Positions 16,244 to 24,059 of a DNA stretch of 64,000 nucleotides are shown here, one piece after another; positions within the stretch are counted from its first letter, which is position 1; every line of letters begins with the position of its first letter. Origin of the DNA: Desulfosporosinus orientis DSM 765 (GTDB lineage: Bacteria; Bacillota; Desulfitobacteriia; Desulfitobacteriales; Desulfitobacteriaceae); assembly GCF_000235605.1 (NCBI RefSeq), contig NC_016584.1, positions 2,344,001-2,408,000 on the forward strand, in the 5' to 3' direction. Below the pieces are notes generated by a model. The model saw only the letters and a list, made by a program, of their open reading frames with translations, was not told the origin of the DNA and did not search any database. The position numbers and the translations under genes were made by a program.

Positions 16244-16802
16244 CTATTGCTTGGGAAAAAGAAGCGTAACAAAATGAGAACAGCCACAGTTATGGCAGGT
16301 TTTCGTGTATTTACAAGGGACAGGTTCTGAAGGCTTAGAAGCATCCTTGTAATGCTTCCAGCCAAAACTCACTTACCATCAAAAGACTTAATCGGGGAAT
16401 TGCTAATGGCCACTCTGTGAGTATAGCGGCCCAGATATTTCACAACCTGAGCAGGGGATTTAAAGGGCTTCTTACAAAAGATAACCCAGTCCTTATGGTA
16501 CAAATCATCGACGAGGGCAAGAAAGTTGTTTTTAATCGACAGCGGTTTAGCCTGATTATAGAAAACGAGGGTGTTCAGTTCCTGAGCAAGAGTAAAAACG
16601 ATGTGAAAATAGCTAACAGGCAGGAGCTTAGACATCTGAGCATCAACCCATTGAGCTTGAATTTAGGACAATGCCTGTTGCGGCAAGAATTGTAAGACAC
16701 ATCCACCGAACCGCATTCCGTACACACCTCGGAGTGGTACCCCATGGATGAAGTTCTGCATCGACGAATCCTATGAAAAGCCTTGGTTTGAGCAGGAGAC
16801 AT
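16244..16802 (-). pseudogene. IS91-family transposase fragment
   Basis: Reading leftwards from 16802: MSPAQTKAFHRIRRCRTSSM and then the zinc-binding motif CTECGSVDVSYNSCRNRHCPK, typical of IS91 transposases. A deletion or frame change then leads to YFHIVFTLAQELNTLVFYNQ and YLGRYTHRVAISN of the Y2 domain (16635-16369). Another shift is followed by a C-terminal CKYTKTCHNCGC segment. Most of the catalytic region is missing. The remnant sits next to a tyrosine recombinase fragment in the same orientation, an arrangement common for IS91 relatives. Confidence 0.82.
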
Positions 16803-16804
16803 GG

Positions 16805-17075
16805 ACTAAAGACGAACCTGATTAAAAATATCTTGGAGTTCAGTCATGACTTGAATAGTACACAGGTCGGCATGATCCTCTAGCAAATGGGTAGCAAAAC
16901 TGTGCCGAAGGGTATGAACCGATCCAGGCTTAGAAATACCAGCCTTAGCTTTCGCCTGCTGAAAAACATGTTGAATATTTCTCGTGGCAAGGGGTTTACC
17001 CTCAATAGGCCCTGGAAAAAGTAAGTCTGTAGGTCGATAAAGTTTCCAGTTTCGATCTTCATCTTCTGAAGATGG
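16805..17075 (-). pseudogene. Tyrosine recombinase C-terminal fragment (IS91-associated type)
   Basis: Minus-strand translation gives WKLYRPTDLLFPGP, then GKPLATRNIQHVFQQAKAKAGISKPGSVHTLRHSFATHLLED. HTLRHSFATHLLE holds the HxxR box of XerC/D-like recombinases. The catalytic Tyr region is missing: after DLCTIQ the sequence jumps to unrelated residues and a stop at 16805. It lacks the N-terminal part and shows nothing of the extra helix that marks integron integrases, so it is not IntI. It ends close to a truncated attC-like site. Confidence 0.75.
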
Positions 17076-17087
17076 TACGAGAGAGTT

Positions 17088-17111
17088 TGAGAATTTGCCG
17101 AGACGTTATCG
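17088..17111 (+). repeat. attC-like site 10, right end only
   Basis: GAGAATTTGCCGAGAC followed by GTTATCG matches the last arm and box of site 6 (GGGAACTGCCGGGACGTTAT) with few changes. The left half was lost where the IS91/recombinase remnant abuts. GTTATCGGAAATGTTCC opens cassette C10. Confidence 0.6.
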
Positions 17112-17157
17112 GAAATGTTCCTTGCATGTAAATATAAGGGGTCTTGAAAAATCAAAA

Positions 17158-17177
17158 GCAGATCTCTAAGGATCTGC
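17158..17177 (-). terminator. Terminator of the cassette C10 gene remnant
   Basis: GCAGATC and GATCTGC form a hairpin. Read on the minus strand it is followed by TTTTGATTTTTC, just after the stop codon at 17179. Confidence 0.6.
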
Positions 17178-17178
17178 G

Positions 17179-17330
17179 TTAATCAGTAAATCTTTTTTCC
17201 AGCCATGTTGATAGCTCAATTATATTATCCATATTGTACCACCCTTCATTAATTGGAACAATTGCAATGATACTATTATTATGCATAATGAGGGGATTTA
17301 GTCTTGGGTTTTGGAAAACTGAAACACTTC
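17179..17330 (-). pseudogene. C-terminal gene remnant in cassette C10
   Basis: Minus-strand frame ending at TAA 17179 and reading PLIMHNNSIIAIVPINEGWY then NMDNIIELSTWLEKRFTD. It runs into the AAC box without a clear start, so only the last 45-50 residues remain, or an internal ATG is used. Family not recognised. Confidence 0.4.
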
Positions 17331-17337
17331 CGATAAC
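17331..17337 (+). repeat. attC-like site 11, AAC box only (array end)
   Basis: The box CGATAAC preceded by GAAACACTTC. Together GAAACACTTCCGATAAC pairs at 15 of 17 positions with the start of cassette C10 at 17105. No hairpin or GTT box follows, so the array is truncated here and chromosomal DNA of different character begins. Confidence 0.6.
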
Positions 17338-17350
17338 TAATTAGCGATTC

Positions 17351-17449
17351 ATGATGTTCCGAGGCACAGAAAAAAATGAGGTTATAGTCATAGAATTTAA
17401 TGATAAGATATTATCAAAATTCGAAGGTCAATATGTAGAGTTTAGATAA
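17351..17449 (+). other. Short open frame, 32 aa, probable fragment
   Basis: MMFRGTEKNEVIVIEFNDKI and 12 more residues, at the edge of the cassette array. No ribosome-binding site and no recognised family. Apart from this and the terminator at 17520 I see nothing in 17338-17684. Confidence 0.25.
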
Positions 17450-17519
17450 CTCGTTATTACTGCTCGGCTTTAAAGTAATATTTTTGTGTTATTGGCAATG
17501 TAATGCCAATCTAAGAAGC

Positions 17520-17548
17520 GCCCGTTTCCTTATTAAGAGGGAACGGGC
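17520..17548 (+). terminator. Intrinsic hairpin before the ABC operon
   Basis: GCCCGTTTCC and GGGAACGGGC form a strong stem with a 9-base loop, followed by ATTTCTCATT. It may insulate the ABC operon from transcription entering from the cassette array. Confidence 0.6.
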
Positions 17549-17684
17549 ATTTCTCATTCAATCAGTCCAAGCCAGCTATGGTATATACAGAGGTATTATT
17601 TAGAAACTGGTAAATTTTCGAATCTCTCACCGATGGATGCCCCCTTCAATACACTAATAAAGACCAAAGGGGTGTTAAGGAGGG

Positions 17685-18458
17685 ATGCCATTGAAAGCAG
17701 TAGTGGAAGTTCAGAATATCGGCATGAAATATCAATCTCTCAATGGAGAAATAACCGCCCTCGAAAATATCAGCTTATCTGTTCATGACGGTGAGTTTGT
17801 CAGCATCGTTGGCCCAAGCGGCTGTGGAAAATCCACCCTTTTATCTATCATTTCGGGTTTGCTTGCTGCCACTTCCGGAGCAGTTTTGCTATCGGGGGAA
17901 AAGGTTACAGGGACTTCTCCGAAGATTGGCTACATGCTGCAAAAGGATCACTTATTTGAGTGGAGGACGATTTATCAAAATGTCATGCTCGGCTTGGAGA
18001 TAAGAAAAAATGTTACGAAAGAAGCCAAAGCGCGGGCCCTAAAGCTACTTAATACTTATGGACTATACGAATTCAAAGATAAATATCCCAATCAGCTTTC
18101 CGGGGGAATGAGGCAAAGGGCAGCCCTTATCAGGACCCTGGTAACCGATCCGGAAATTCTCCTTCTTGATGAAGCCTTTTCGGCCTTGGATTATCAAACC
18201 AGGCTGGTGGTCAACGATGACATCTATGACATCATTAAAAAGGAAAATAAGACGGCTCTGCTGGTGACCCATGATATCTCAGAAAGCATCAGCATGGCAG
18301 ACCGAGTCGTGCTCCTATCCAAACGACCTGGAAGAGTAAAAAATATCTATGAAATTAATCTGAACTGTGCTCACAGGACGCCCCTTTCGTCTCGGGAGAC
18401 ACCGGAATTCAGGCATTATTTTCAAGAGATATGGAAGGGGCTGGATGTTCATGTCTGA
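17685..18458 (+). CDS. ABC transporter ATPase, NitT/TauT type
   Basis: 257 residues with Walker A GPSGCGKST (about 44-52), Q-loop YMLQKDHLFEW, signature LSGGMRQRAAL (about 139-149), Walker B ILLLDEAFSALD and switch His in LLVTHDISES. It energises uptake by the permease and lipoprotein encoded next (ATPase-permease-binding protein order). The group imports nitrate, sulfonates, taurine or pyrimidine-like compounds; the substrate cannot be told here. The ATG follows AAGGAGGG. It overlaps the permease start by 8 bases. Confidence 0.92.
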   Translation: MPLKAVVEVQNIGMKYQSLNGEITALENISLSVHDGEFVSIVGPSGCGKSTLLSIISGLLAATSGAVLLSGEKVTGTSPKIGYMLQKDHLFEWRTIYQNVMLGLEIRKNVTKEAKARALKLLNTYGLYEFKDKYPNQLSGGMRQRAALIRTLVTDPEILLLDEAFSALDYQTRLVVNDDIYDIIKKENKTALLVTHDISESISMADRVVLLSKRPGRVKNIYEINLNCAHRTPLSSRETPEFRHYFQEIWKGLDVHV

Positions 18459-19287
18459 TCAAGTGAGCAGCTCAGACCTGGCTAAGACTTCAGAAATTTC
18501 CCAGGAACATAAAGAGTATCTGCGGCGGGTGAGGATGGAGAAGATCTGGATTCGGGTGATACAATTTTTGCTTTTGACCGCAGCCGTGCTGCTTTGGGAA
18601 GTATGTGCCAATTTCAAAATTGTTGACCCCTTTATCACCAGCCAGCCGTCGAGAGTGATTAAAACCATCATAGCTTTGTATAAGGATGGAATGCTCTTTC
18701 ACCATATCGGAATCACCTGTCTCGAAGCAGTGATTGGCTTTGTCTTGGGAACTCTTATCGGTACTATAATCGCGATCATGTTATGGTGGTCCGAATTCTT
18801 ATGCAAAGTAATAGAACCTTACTTAGTTGTTCTAAACAGCTTGCCCAAAATTGCTCTTGGTCCTGTGTTTATTGTCTGGATCGGTGCAGGGCCGGCGGCA
18901 ATTATTGTCATGACCTTAGCAATTTCACTTATCGTTACGGTTCTGGAAGTTTTAAATGGTTTTCTGACAACGGATCAAGAAAAAATCAAATTGGTCAGAA
19001 CCTTTGGTGGAACAAAAATCCAAGTCTTAACGAAAGTGCTGCTTCCCGCTTCCTATCCCACCATTATTAATGCCCTGAAAATTAATGTGGGGTTGTCTTG
19101 GGTAGGGGTTATTGTCGGAGAGTTTCTAGTATCCAAGGCAGGATTGGGATACCTCATAGTCTACGGGGGGCAGGTTTTTAAACTGGATCTGGTAATGACC
19201 AGCGTTATCATTCTGGGTATAGCGGCAACTGTCATGTATCAGGGGGTGGTATACCTTGAAAAGGTGCTTGTGAAAAATAAACTTTAA
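18451..19287 (+). CDS. ABC transporter permease, NitT/TauT type
   Basis: About 278 residues with a charged N-terminal tail (MSDQVSSSDLAKTSEISQEH) and six predicted transmembrane helices. The EAA-type loop contacting the ATPase is visible as KLVRTFGGTKIQVLTKVLLPASYP (about 183-206). ATG 18451 is spaced 10 bases from GGAAGGGG; ATG 18445 is an alternative. It overlaps the upstream ATPase and is followed closely by the binding protein, so the three form one operon. Confidence 0.9.
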   Translation: MSDQVSSSDLAKTSEISQEHKEYLRRVRMEKIWIRVIQFLLLTAAVLLWEVCANFKIVDPFITSQPSRVIKTIIALYKDGMLFHHIGITCLEAVIGFVLGTLIGTIIAIMLWWSEFLCKVIEPYLVVLNSLPKIALGPVFIVWIGAGPAAIIVMTLAISLIVTVLEVLNGFLTTDQEKIKLVRTFGGTKIQVLTKVLLPASYPTIINALKINVGLSWVGVIVGEFLVSKAGLGYLIVYGGQVFKLDLVMTSVIILGIAATVMYQGVVYLEKVLVKNKL

Positions 19288-19363
19288 ACATAGTTTTTTA
19301 ATGTTTAATGAAAATATCAACTTAACAGGAGAATCAGCTGACTATAAGAGGAGGAGCAGAATA

Positions 19364-20371
19364 ATGAAAAAAAGGTTAATGCTCATACTTATTGTGCTTA
19401 TTTTAGGAGTTTCCTTAGTGGTTACAGGCTGCAGCAATCAATCAGAGCAGCTTACCAAGGTTAAACTATCAGAGGTTACCCACTCAATATTCTATGCTCC
19501 CCAGTATGTGGCCCTGAGCAAGGGTTTCTTTAAAGAAGAAGGCCTGGATATAGAGCTTTCCAATGGGCAGGGAGCAGACAAAGTTATGACGGCTGTCTTA
19601 TCAGGCCATGCTGACATTGGTTTTGCCGGGCCGGAGGCCAGTGTCTATGTATATAATCAAGGAAAAGAAGACAATAGTGTTGTCTTTGCCCAACTTACCA
19701 ATGGTGACGGAACCTTTTTAATGGGCAGAAATCCGGATCCCAACTTTCAGTGGAGCGATTTAAAAGGAAAGACCGTTATTGGCGGACGTAAAGGCGGAAT
19801 GCCGGCGATTGTTCTGCAATATGTCTTAAGCAAACAAGGATTGACAGTTGGAAAAGATGTCTACATCGATACAACCATGCAGTTTGCAGCAATGCCCGGT
19901 GCTTTCATCGGCGGGCAAGGGGATTATGTGATTATCTTTGAACCCACAGCCTCAAGCTTAGAGAAAGAGGGCAAAGCCTATATCGTTGCTTCCCTCGGCA
20001 AAGAAAGCGGAGAAGTTCCTTATACCGCCTATTTCGCTAAGAAAAGCTTCATTGAGAAAAATCCCGAGCTCATCCAAAAGTTCACCAATGCCATCTATAA
20101 AGGACAGCGCTGGGTAGCAACTCATAGTCCTGAAGAGATCGCCATGGCCATAAAACTTCAATTCCCTGAAGAAGACGATGCTATTCTCGTCAGTGCAGTT
20201 AAACGCTATCAAGAACAAAACACCTGGAAAACAGACCCCATCTTACAGGAAAAAGATTTTTATCTGCTCCAGCAAATCATCCAGGACGCCGGAGAACTCA
20301 ACAAAATCGCTCCTTATGAAAAAGTCGTTACGAGAGACTTTGGACAGAAAGCCATTGACACCATCAAATAA
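19364..20371 (+). CDS. ABC transporter substrate-binding lipoprotein, NitT/TauT type
   Basis: 335 residues beginning MKKRLMLILIVLILGVSLVV, with lipobox VTGC (Cys about 24), so it is anchored outside the membrane. The body has the periplasmic-binding type II pattern of the SsuA/TauA/NMT1 class: YVALSKGFFKEEGLDIELSN, SGHADIGFAGPEASVY, GGRKGGMPAIVLQY. The ATG follows AGGAGGAG. It would deliver ligand to the permease of 18451-19287; the ligand is not evident from sequence. Confidence 0.9.
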   Translation: MKKRLMLILIVLILGVSLVVTGCSNQSEQLTKVKLSEVTHSIFYAPQYVALSKGFFKEEGLDIELSNGQGADKVMTAVLSGHADIGFAGPEASVYVYNQGKEDNSVVFAQLTNGDGTFLMGRNPDPNFQWSDLKGKTVIGGRKGGMPAIVLQYVLSKQGLTVGKDVYIDTTMQFAAMPGAFIGGQGDYVIIFEPTASSLEKEGKAYIVASLGKESGEVPYTAYFAKKSFIEKNPELIQKFTNAIYKGQRWVATHSPEEIAMAIKLQFPEEDDAILVSAVKRYQEQNTWKTDPILQEKDFYLLQQIIQDAGELNKIAPYEKVVTRDFGQKAIDTIK

Positions 20372-20386
20372 ACTGTAAATGAGGAA

Positions 20387-20416
20387 AGGGATCAGGCAGC
20401 TGAGCTTGCCTGATCC
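20387..20416 (+). terminator. Hairpin ending the first ABC operon
   Basis: GGGATCAGGCA and TGCCTGATCCC form an 11 bp perfect stem just after the binding-protein gene. There is no T run, so it may act as an mRNA stabiliser rather than a terminator. Confidence 0.5.
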
Positions 20417-20449
20417 CCTAGTATGTGATGTGAGAAAACTTTTGGCTCA

Positions 20450-20703
20450 TTATAATCGACTACTTTTCAATAGGGGAAGTACATATTCTACAATTAAAAT
20501 AAGAGCAATAATAGATATATTTAGACTGACAGTTTGATAGATAATCTTGTGGTCCTTGATTTTAGCAAATGATAAGCAATTTAAAATGCTAAAAAAGACA
20601 GAAAGAGCTATTAGAAATAATAGTGGAATATAATCTGGAAGATTATCAAGAGGTAAATGGTTAATACAGATCCCAATAACTAGAATAAATCCAATATCAA
20701 CTT
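20450..20703 (-). pseudogene. Membrane protein remnant
   Basis: A minus-strand frame of 83 codons ending SSRL at TAA 20450 with three hydrophobic stretches (GFILVIGICI, IPLLFLIALSVFFSIL, LNISIIALILIVEYVLPLL). It is preceded in frame by a stop and lacks a start codon, so it is the tail of a decayed gene. No family recognised. It lies in the 340-base gap between the ABC operon and the next plus-strand genes. Confidence 0.4.
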
Positions 20704-20709
20704 AGAGTT

Positions 20710-20907
20710 GTGAAAGACTACTCGGAGAAATCCATCCTTGAAAATGTTCCGAACCATTCTAAAGAACCACTAGACCCTAGAGCCTTCCTGAAAAATGAAT
20801 TGACAGAAATAGCCGAATCCCTGATAATAAAGGAACCATCTTCCAAAGGAGTTAATGAAATGATGTACCGGCAAAGAATCACAGCAATCATTAAAATTGA
20901 AAAATGA
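20710..20907 (+). CDS. Hypothetical protein, 65 aa, overlapping the DMT transporter gene
   Basis: Starts at GTG 20710 (MKDYSEKSILENVPNHSKEP) and is rich in charged residues with no membrane segment. Its stop overlaps the next ATG (ATGA), the geometry of coupled genes, which is the main reason to list it. No clear ribosome-binding site and no family recognised; it may be a residue of a longer gene. Confidence 0.35.
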   Translation: MKDYSEKSILENVPNHSKEPLDPRAFLKNELTEIAESLIIKEPSSKGVNEMMYRQRITAIIKIEK

Positions 20908-21827
20908 GCAAGAAACGCATGTATCATACAGGTACAGGACCGGCTGTACTCTTAGTTCTGATTTCCACCTTGGGCTTTAGTGTTTATCCCATTTTTGGCA
21001 AGATTGTTTTTGCCGGGGGAGCGAGCCTGGCGACGGTATTATTTGTACGATTCACAATTGCCGCTATCGTTTTTTGGACGATAACGATTTGGCTGGAAGG
21101 GTTTCCCCGGCTGAGCTTAAAAACCTGGCTGATATTATGGGGAATGGGCGGGATTGGCTATTCCATGATGGCCGGTCTTTACATATCGTCAGTACTATAT
21201 ATTCCAGCTTCCCTGGCAGCTTTATTGCTTTACGCCTATCCGGTGATTGTTACCTTTTTGGCTGTATTGACCAAACAGGAGCGATTTTCCGTCTTCAAGT
21301 TGGCAGGAGTGGTTTTAGCAACTCTGGGTCTGGTTTTAGTCTTGGGCCTGGCCCTTCAGGGAATAAGTATCATTGGCGTTAGCCTGGCCCTGGGTGCTGC
21401 CTTTGTTTATTCAGTTTACATTATTATCGGTAATAAAATGCTGGAGACTGTCACGCCTTTGGTAAGCACCGCCATCATTTCAACCTCGGCGGCAGTGACG
21501 TATGGAACCATTGGCTTACCCATCGGGGGAGCTACCTGGCACTTGTCTGGGCATACCTGGCTAGGGATTCTTGGCATTATCCTTTTCTCAACAATTATTG
21601 CCATGCTGACATTTTTTCAAGGGATCAAACAGATCGGCGCTACTTCAGCGTCCATTATCAGTACCAGTGAACCTGTGATGACGGTGATTTTTGCAGTGAT
21701 TCTCTTTAATGAACACCTGACCATAATCCAAGGGATAGGGGGAACTTTTGTAGTTATCGGCGGGATCTTAGCCGTTATATCCCCGTCATCAAAAATGCCC
21801 CGGCAGCTCAACTCTCCTGCCGGCTGA
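20904..21827 (+). CDS. EamA/DMT-family membrane transporter
   Basis: 307 residues and ten predicted transmembrane helices in two EamA repeats: first repeat PAVLLVLISTLGFSVYPIFGK, second GISIIGVSLALGAAFVYSVY, each ending with the typical SEPVMTVIFAVILFNEHLT-type helix (about residues 253-271). Such proteins export or import small metabolites by exchange with ions; the substrate is unknown. The ATG overlaps the preceding small frame. A terminator at 21845-21891 follows, so it is the end of its transcript. Confidence 0.88.
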   Translation: MSKKRMYHTGTGPAVLLVLISTLGFSVYPIFGKIVFAGGASLATVLFVRFTIAAIVFWTITIWLEGFPRLSLKTWLILWGMGGIGYSMMAGLYISSVLYIPASLAALLLYAYPVIVTFLAVLTKQERFSVFKLAGVVLATLGLVLVLGLALQGISIIGVSLALGAAFVYSVYIIIGNKMLETVTPLVSTAIISTSAAVTYGTIGLPIGGATWHLSGHTWLGILGIILFSTIIAMLTFFQGIKQIGATSASIISTSEPVMTVIFAVILFNEHLTIIQGIGGTFVVIGGILAVISPSSKMPRQLNSPAG

Positions 21828-21844
21828 AAATCATGCAACAAGTT

Positions 21845-21891
21845 AAAGAGCGTTGAGTGACTTCCTTCGAGGACGTCCTCAGCGCTCTTTT
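21845..21891 (+). terminator. Intrinsic terminator after the DMT gene
   Basis: AAAGAGCGTTGAG pairs with CTCAGCGCTCTTT across a 20-base loop and is followed by TTTTCATC. Confidence 0.75.
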
Positions 21892-21985
21892 CATCAATTT
21901 AGCAATTTTTAACAAGTTTATCCCTATCTCTGTGGTACAATAACAATATGGTTGCCATCTATGAAACAGAAAGAAGGAATCCTAG

Positions 21986-23977
21986 ATGGAAAAATCCAGT
22001 GCTTTACAGCGGCAGGGCATGAAGCCGACGCAAAAACAAAAGATCTGGAGGAGAATAAGTCTCATCGTTCTTGTGCTTATTGCTGCTGCTGCCGTTGGTA
22101 TAACCGTGTATATCTCCTCCTTAGATATCAGCAAATTGCAGACGCCTCTGTCCCAGCCTTCGTATTTATACGACCAAAAAGGGGTGCGGATTTCCCAGCT
22201 TTCCTCATCCCGCATTGAACCTCTCACCAGTCAGCAAATACCTCAGGTGATGAAAAACGCAATTATCGCCGTGGAAGATCGTCGCTTCTATGAGCACAAA
22301 GGGGTGGATATCCGCTCGATTATAAGGGCTCTCTATCGGGATGTGATTTCCGGTGATTTTTCGGAAGGCGGCAGTACCATAACCCAGCAATTAGCCAAGA
22401 ATATGTTTTTAGCTTCTGATAAAACCCTGACCCGCAAACTGAAAGACGCCGCCTATGCCTTAAAGATAGAAGCTGTCTTAAATAAAGACGACATCCTGGC
22501 AGCTTATCTCAACCGGATCTATTTTGGAGAAGGCCGCTGGGGCCTGGAAAATGCAGCTCAGCTTTACTTTGGCAAAGATGCTGGGGAGCTGACCCTGGAA
22601 GAGTCCGCCATGCTGGCAGGACTCCTGAAAGCGCCGACGATTTATTCCCCCTTGAATAATAAAGAAAAAGCCCTGGAACGGAGAAATTTAGTCCTGTCCC
22701 TGATGAAGGAGCAGAATTACATATCGCCTGAGGACTTTGAAAACGCCGTAATACAGCCCATTGTTTTAAAAAAAGGAGAGCAAAGTGACCTTATGGGGCA
22801 GTATGCTCCTTATGTGGATTACGTTATCGAAGAAGCTATCGATCGGGTGGGCTTCACGGAAGAACAAATCTTAAACGGGGGACTGCAAATCTATACGCAA
22901 ATGGACGCCTCGGTCCAGAAAGCAGCGGAGGATGTCTATCAAGACAGCCATTACTTTCCCCAAGGGAAAGAGGACCAGATTGTGCAAAGCGGGGTAGTAA
23001 TCCTGGACCATGCTACAGGAGGAATTCGAGGCTTAGTCGGATATAGGGGAGAGAGAGTATACCGGGGGTTAAACCATGCCACCTCAGACCAGCTGCAGCG
23101 TCAGCCGGGGTCTGCCTTGAAACCTATTTCCGTTTATGGACCGGCTTTGGAACAAGGCTATACCCCTCAGTCCTTGCTGCGGGATTATCCCCTTAATATC
23201 GAAGGCTATGCTCCGGAAAATTATGATTATCAGTATCACGGCTATGTCACTATGCAAGAGGCGATCAGCAACTCCTGGAATATCCCGGCGGTGTGGCTCC
23301 TCAATGAGATAGGGATTGAAAGCGGGGTTGATTTCGCTAATCGCTGCGGGATTCCCCTTGAACAAGCCGATCATAGCCTGAGTCTAGCCTTAGGGGGAAT
23401 TTCCAAAGGAGTAACCCCCCTGCTGATGGCTCAAGCCTATGGGGCATTTGCTAATCTAGGGGTTATGAATAAACCCTATGCCATTACTAAAATTACTACC
23501 AAAGACGGCAGGGTTTTATACCAGGCCGAATCGGAGGCCCAGCGGGTGACTTCGCCAAGTGTTGCCTATAACATGACCCTGATGCTCCAGGATGTCGTCG
23601 CCAACGGTACGGGAAAAAATGCCCAGCTGGACCGGCCAACGGCAGGAAAGACAGGTTCGGTGGAGCTGCCGCCAATCCCGGAGTTTGCCGGCATCAGCAA
23701 AGGGGTTAAAGATGTTTGGTTTGTGGGTTATACTCCTGAGTTAACCGCCGCCGTGTGGATGGGTTATGACAACACGGACCGCAGCCATTACCTCACCACT
23801 TCCGGCGGTTCCGAACCGGCTGGTGTATTCCGGGAAATCTTAAACCGGGCCCTGGAAGGAAAACCCGTAGTTCCTTTTGATGTTCCCCAGGAATACATAG
23901 ATGAAAATAAACCTTCCAGTAAATTTTTCAAATGGTTTCACGATAATTTTAATTTTGACAATTGGGGCAGCGAGTAA
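21986..23977 (+). CDS. Bifunctional class A penicillin-binding protein
   Basis: 663 residues. A short cytoplasmic tail and one membrane anchor (25-45) are followed by a GT51 transglycosylase domain with catalytic Glu97 in AVEDRRFYEHKG and GGSTITQQLAKN (129-138). The transpeptidase domain has Ser376 in PGSALKP (SxxK, Lys379), SWN at 430-432 and KTGS at 555-558. It polymerises glycan strands from lipid II and cross-links them outside the membrane. All catalytic residues are present. AAGGAA lies before the ATG. Monocistronic between a terminator and the second ABC operon. Confidence 0.95.
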   Translation: MEKSSALQRQGMKPTQKQKIWRRISLIVLVLIAAAAVGITVYISSLDISKLQTPLSQPSYLYDQKGVRISQLSSSRIEPLTSQQIPQVMKNAIIAVEDRRFYEHKGVDIRSIIRALYRDVISGDFSEGGSTITQQLAKNMFLASDKTLTRKLKDAAYALKIEAVLNKDDILAAYLNRIYFGEGRWGLENAAQLYFGKDAGELTLEESAMLAGLLKAPTIYSPLNNKEKALERRNLVLSLMKEQNYISPEDFENAVIQPIVLKKGEQSDLMGQYAPYVDYVIEEAIDRVGFTEEQILNGGLQIYTQMDASVQKAAEDVYQDSHYFPQGKEDQIVQSGVVILDHATGGIRGLVGYRGERVYRGLNHATSDQLQRQPGSALKPISVYGPALEQGYTPQSLLRDYPLNIEGYAPENYDYQYHGYVTMQEAISNSWNIPAVWLLNEIGIESGVDFANRCGIPLEQADHSLSLALGGISKGVTPLLMAQAYGAFANLGVMNKPYAITKITTKDGRVLYQAESEAQRVTSPSVAYNMTLMLQDVVANGTGKNAQLDRPTAGKTGSVELPPIPEFAGISKGVKDVWFVGYTPELTAAVWMGYDNTDRSHYLTTSGGSEPAGVFREILNRALEGKPVVPFDVPQEYIDENKPSSKFFKWFHDNFNFDNWGSE

Positions 23978-24059
23978 AAAGGTAAAACCCAGCTCATGTC
24001 GAATAATTAAAATTGTCTCTAAAATAAAGGCAATTTACAATGAGGAGTGTCGAAGTCGG

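Larger units (their letters stand above)
1093..17337 (+). mobile_element. Integron-like gene-cassette array without visible integrase
   Basis: At least nine attC-like sites, plus remnants of two more, divide this stretch into cassettes: C1 1158-1953, C2 1954-2742, C3 2743-3644, C4 3645-4293, C5 5682-6430, C6 6431-8726, C7 8727-9528, C8 9529-14884, C9 from 14885, C10 17106-17337. Each site runs AAC box, hairpin, GTT box, left to right. The start of every testable cassette is the reverse complement of its own AAC-box region, as expected of a unit that once closed into a circle at that point. Cassette contents are unrelated to each other and lie on both strands. No IntI is present. In known integrons intI-attI lies on the side to which the AAC boxes point, here left of the window. 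An alternative is an orphan cluster of attC sites without an integrase. Confidence 0.88.

Noticed and set aside
16417-16695. 92-codon plus-strand frame
   Set aside because: Antisense to the IS91 transposase fragment, whose family motifs are on the minus strand.
16805-17075. Tyrosine recombinase fragment as the missing integron integrase
   Set aside because: It matches IS91-associated XerC/D-like recombinases, is truncated, lies at the distal end and shows no IntI-specific segment.
16880-17155. 91-codon minus-strand frame
   Set aside because: Wrong frame; the neighbouring frame encodes the recombinase HTLRHSFATHLLE motif.
1093-17337. Regularly spaced 65-77 bp repeats as a CRISPR array
   Set aside because: Intervals are 650-900 bp with genes inside, repeats are imperfect and carry AAC/GTT boxes; no cas gene is present.
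17600-17684. Possible riboswitch before the first ABC operon
   Set aside because: The CCCC/GGGG pairing near 17640-17675 is short and no known aptamer core could be recognised.
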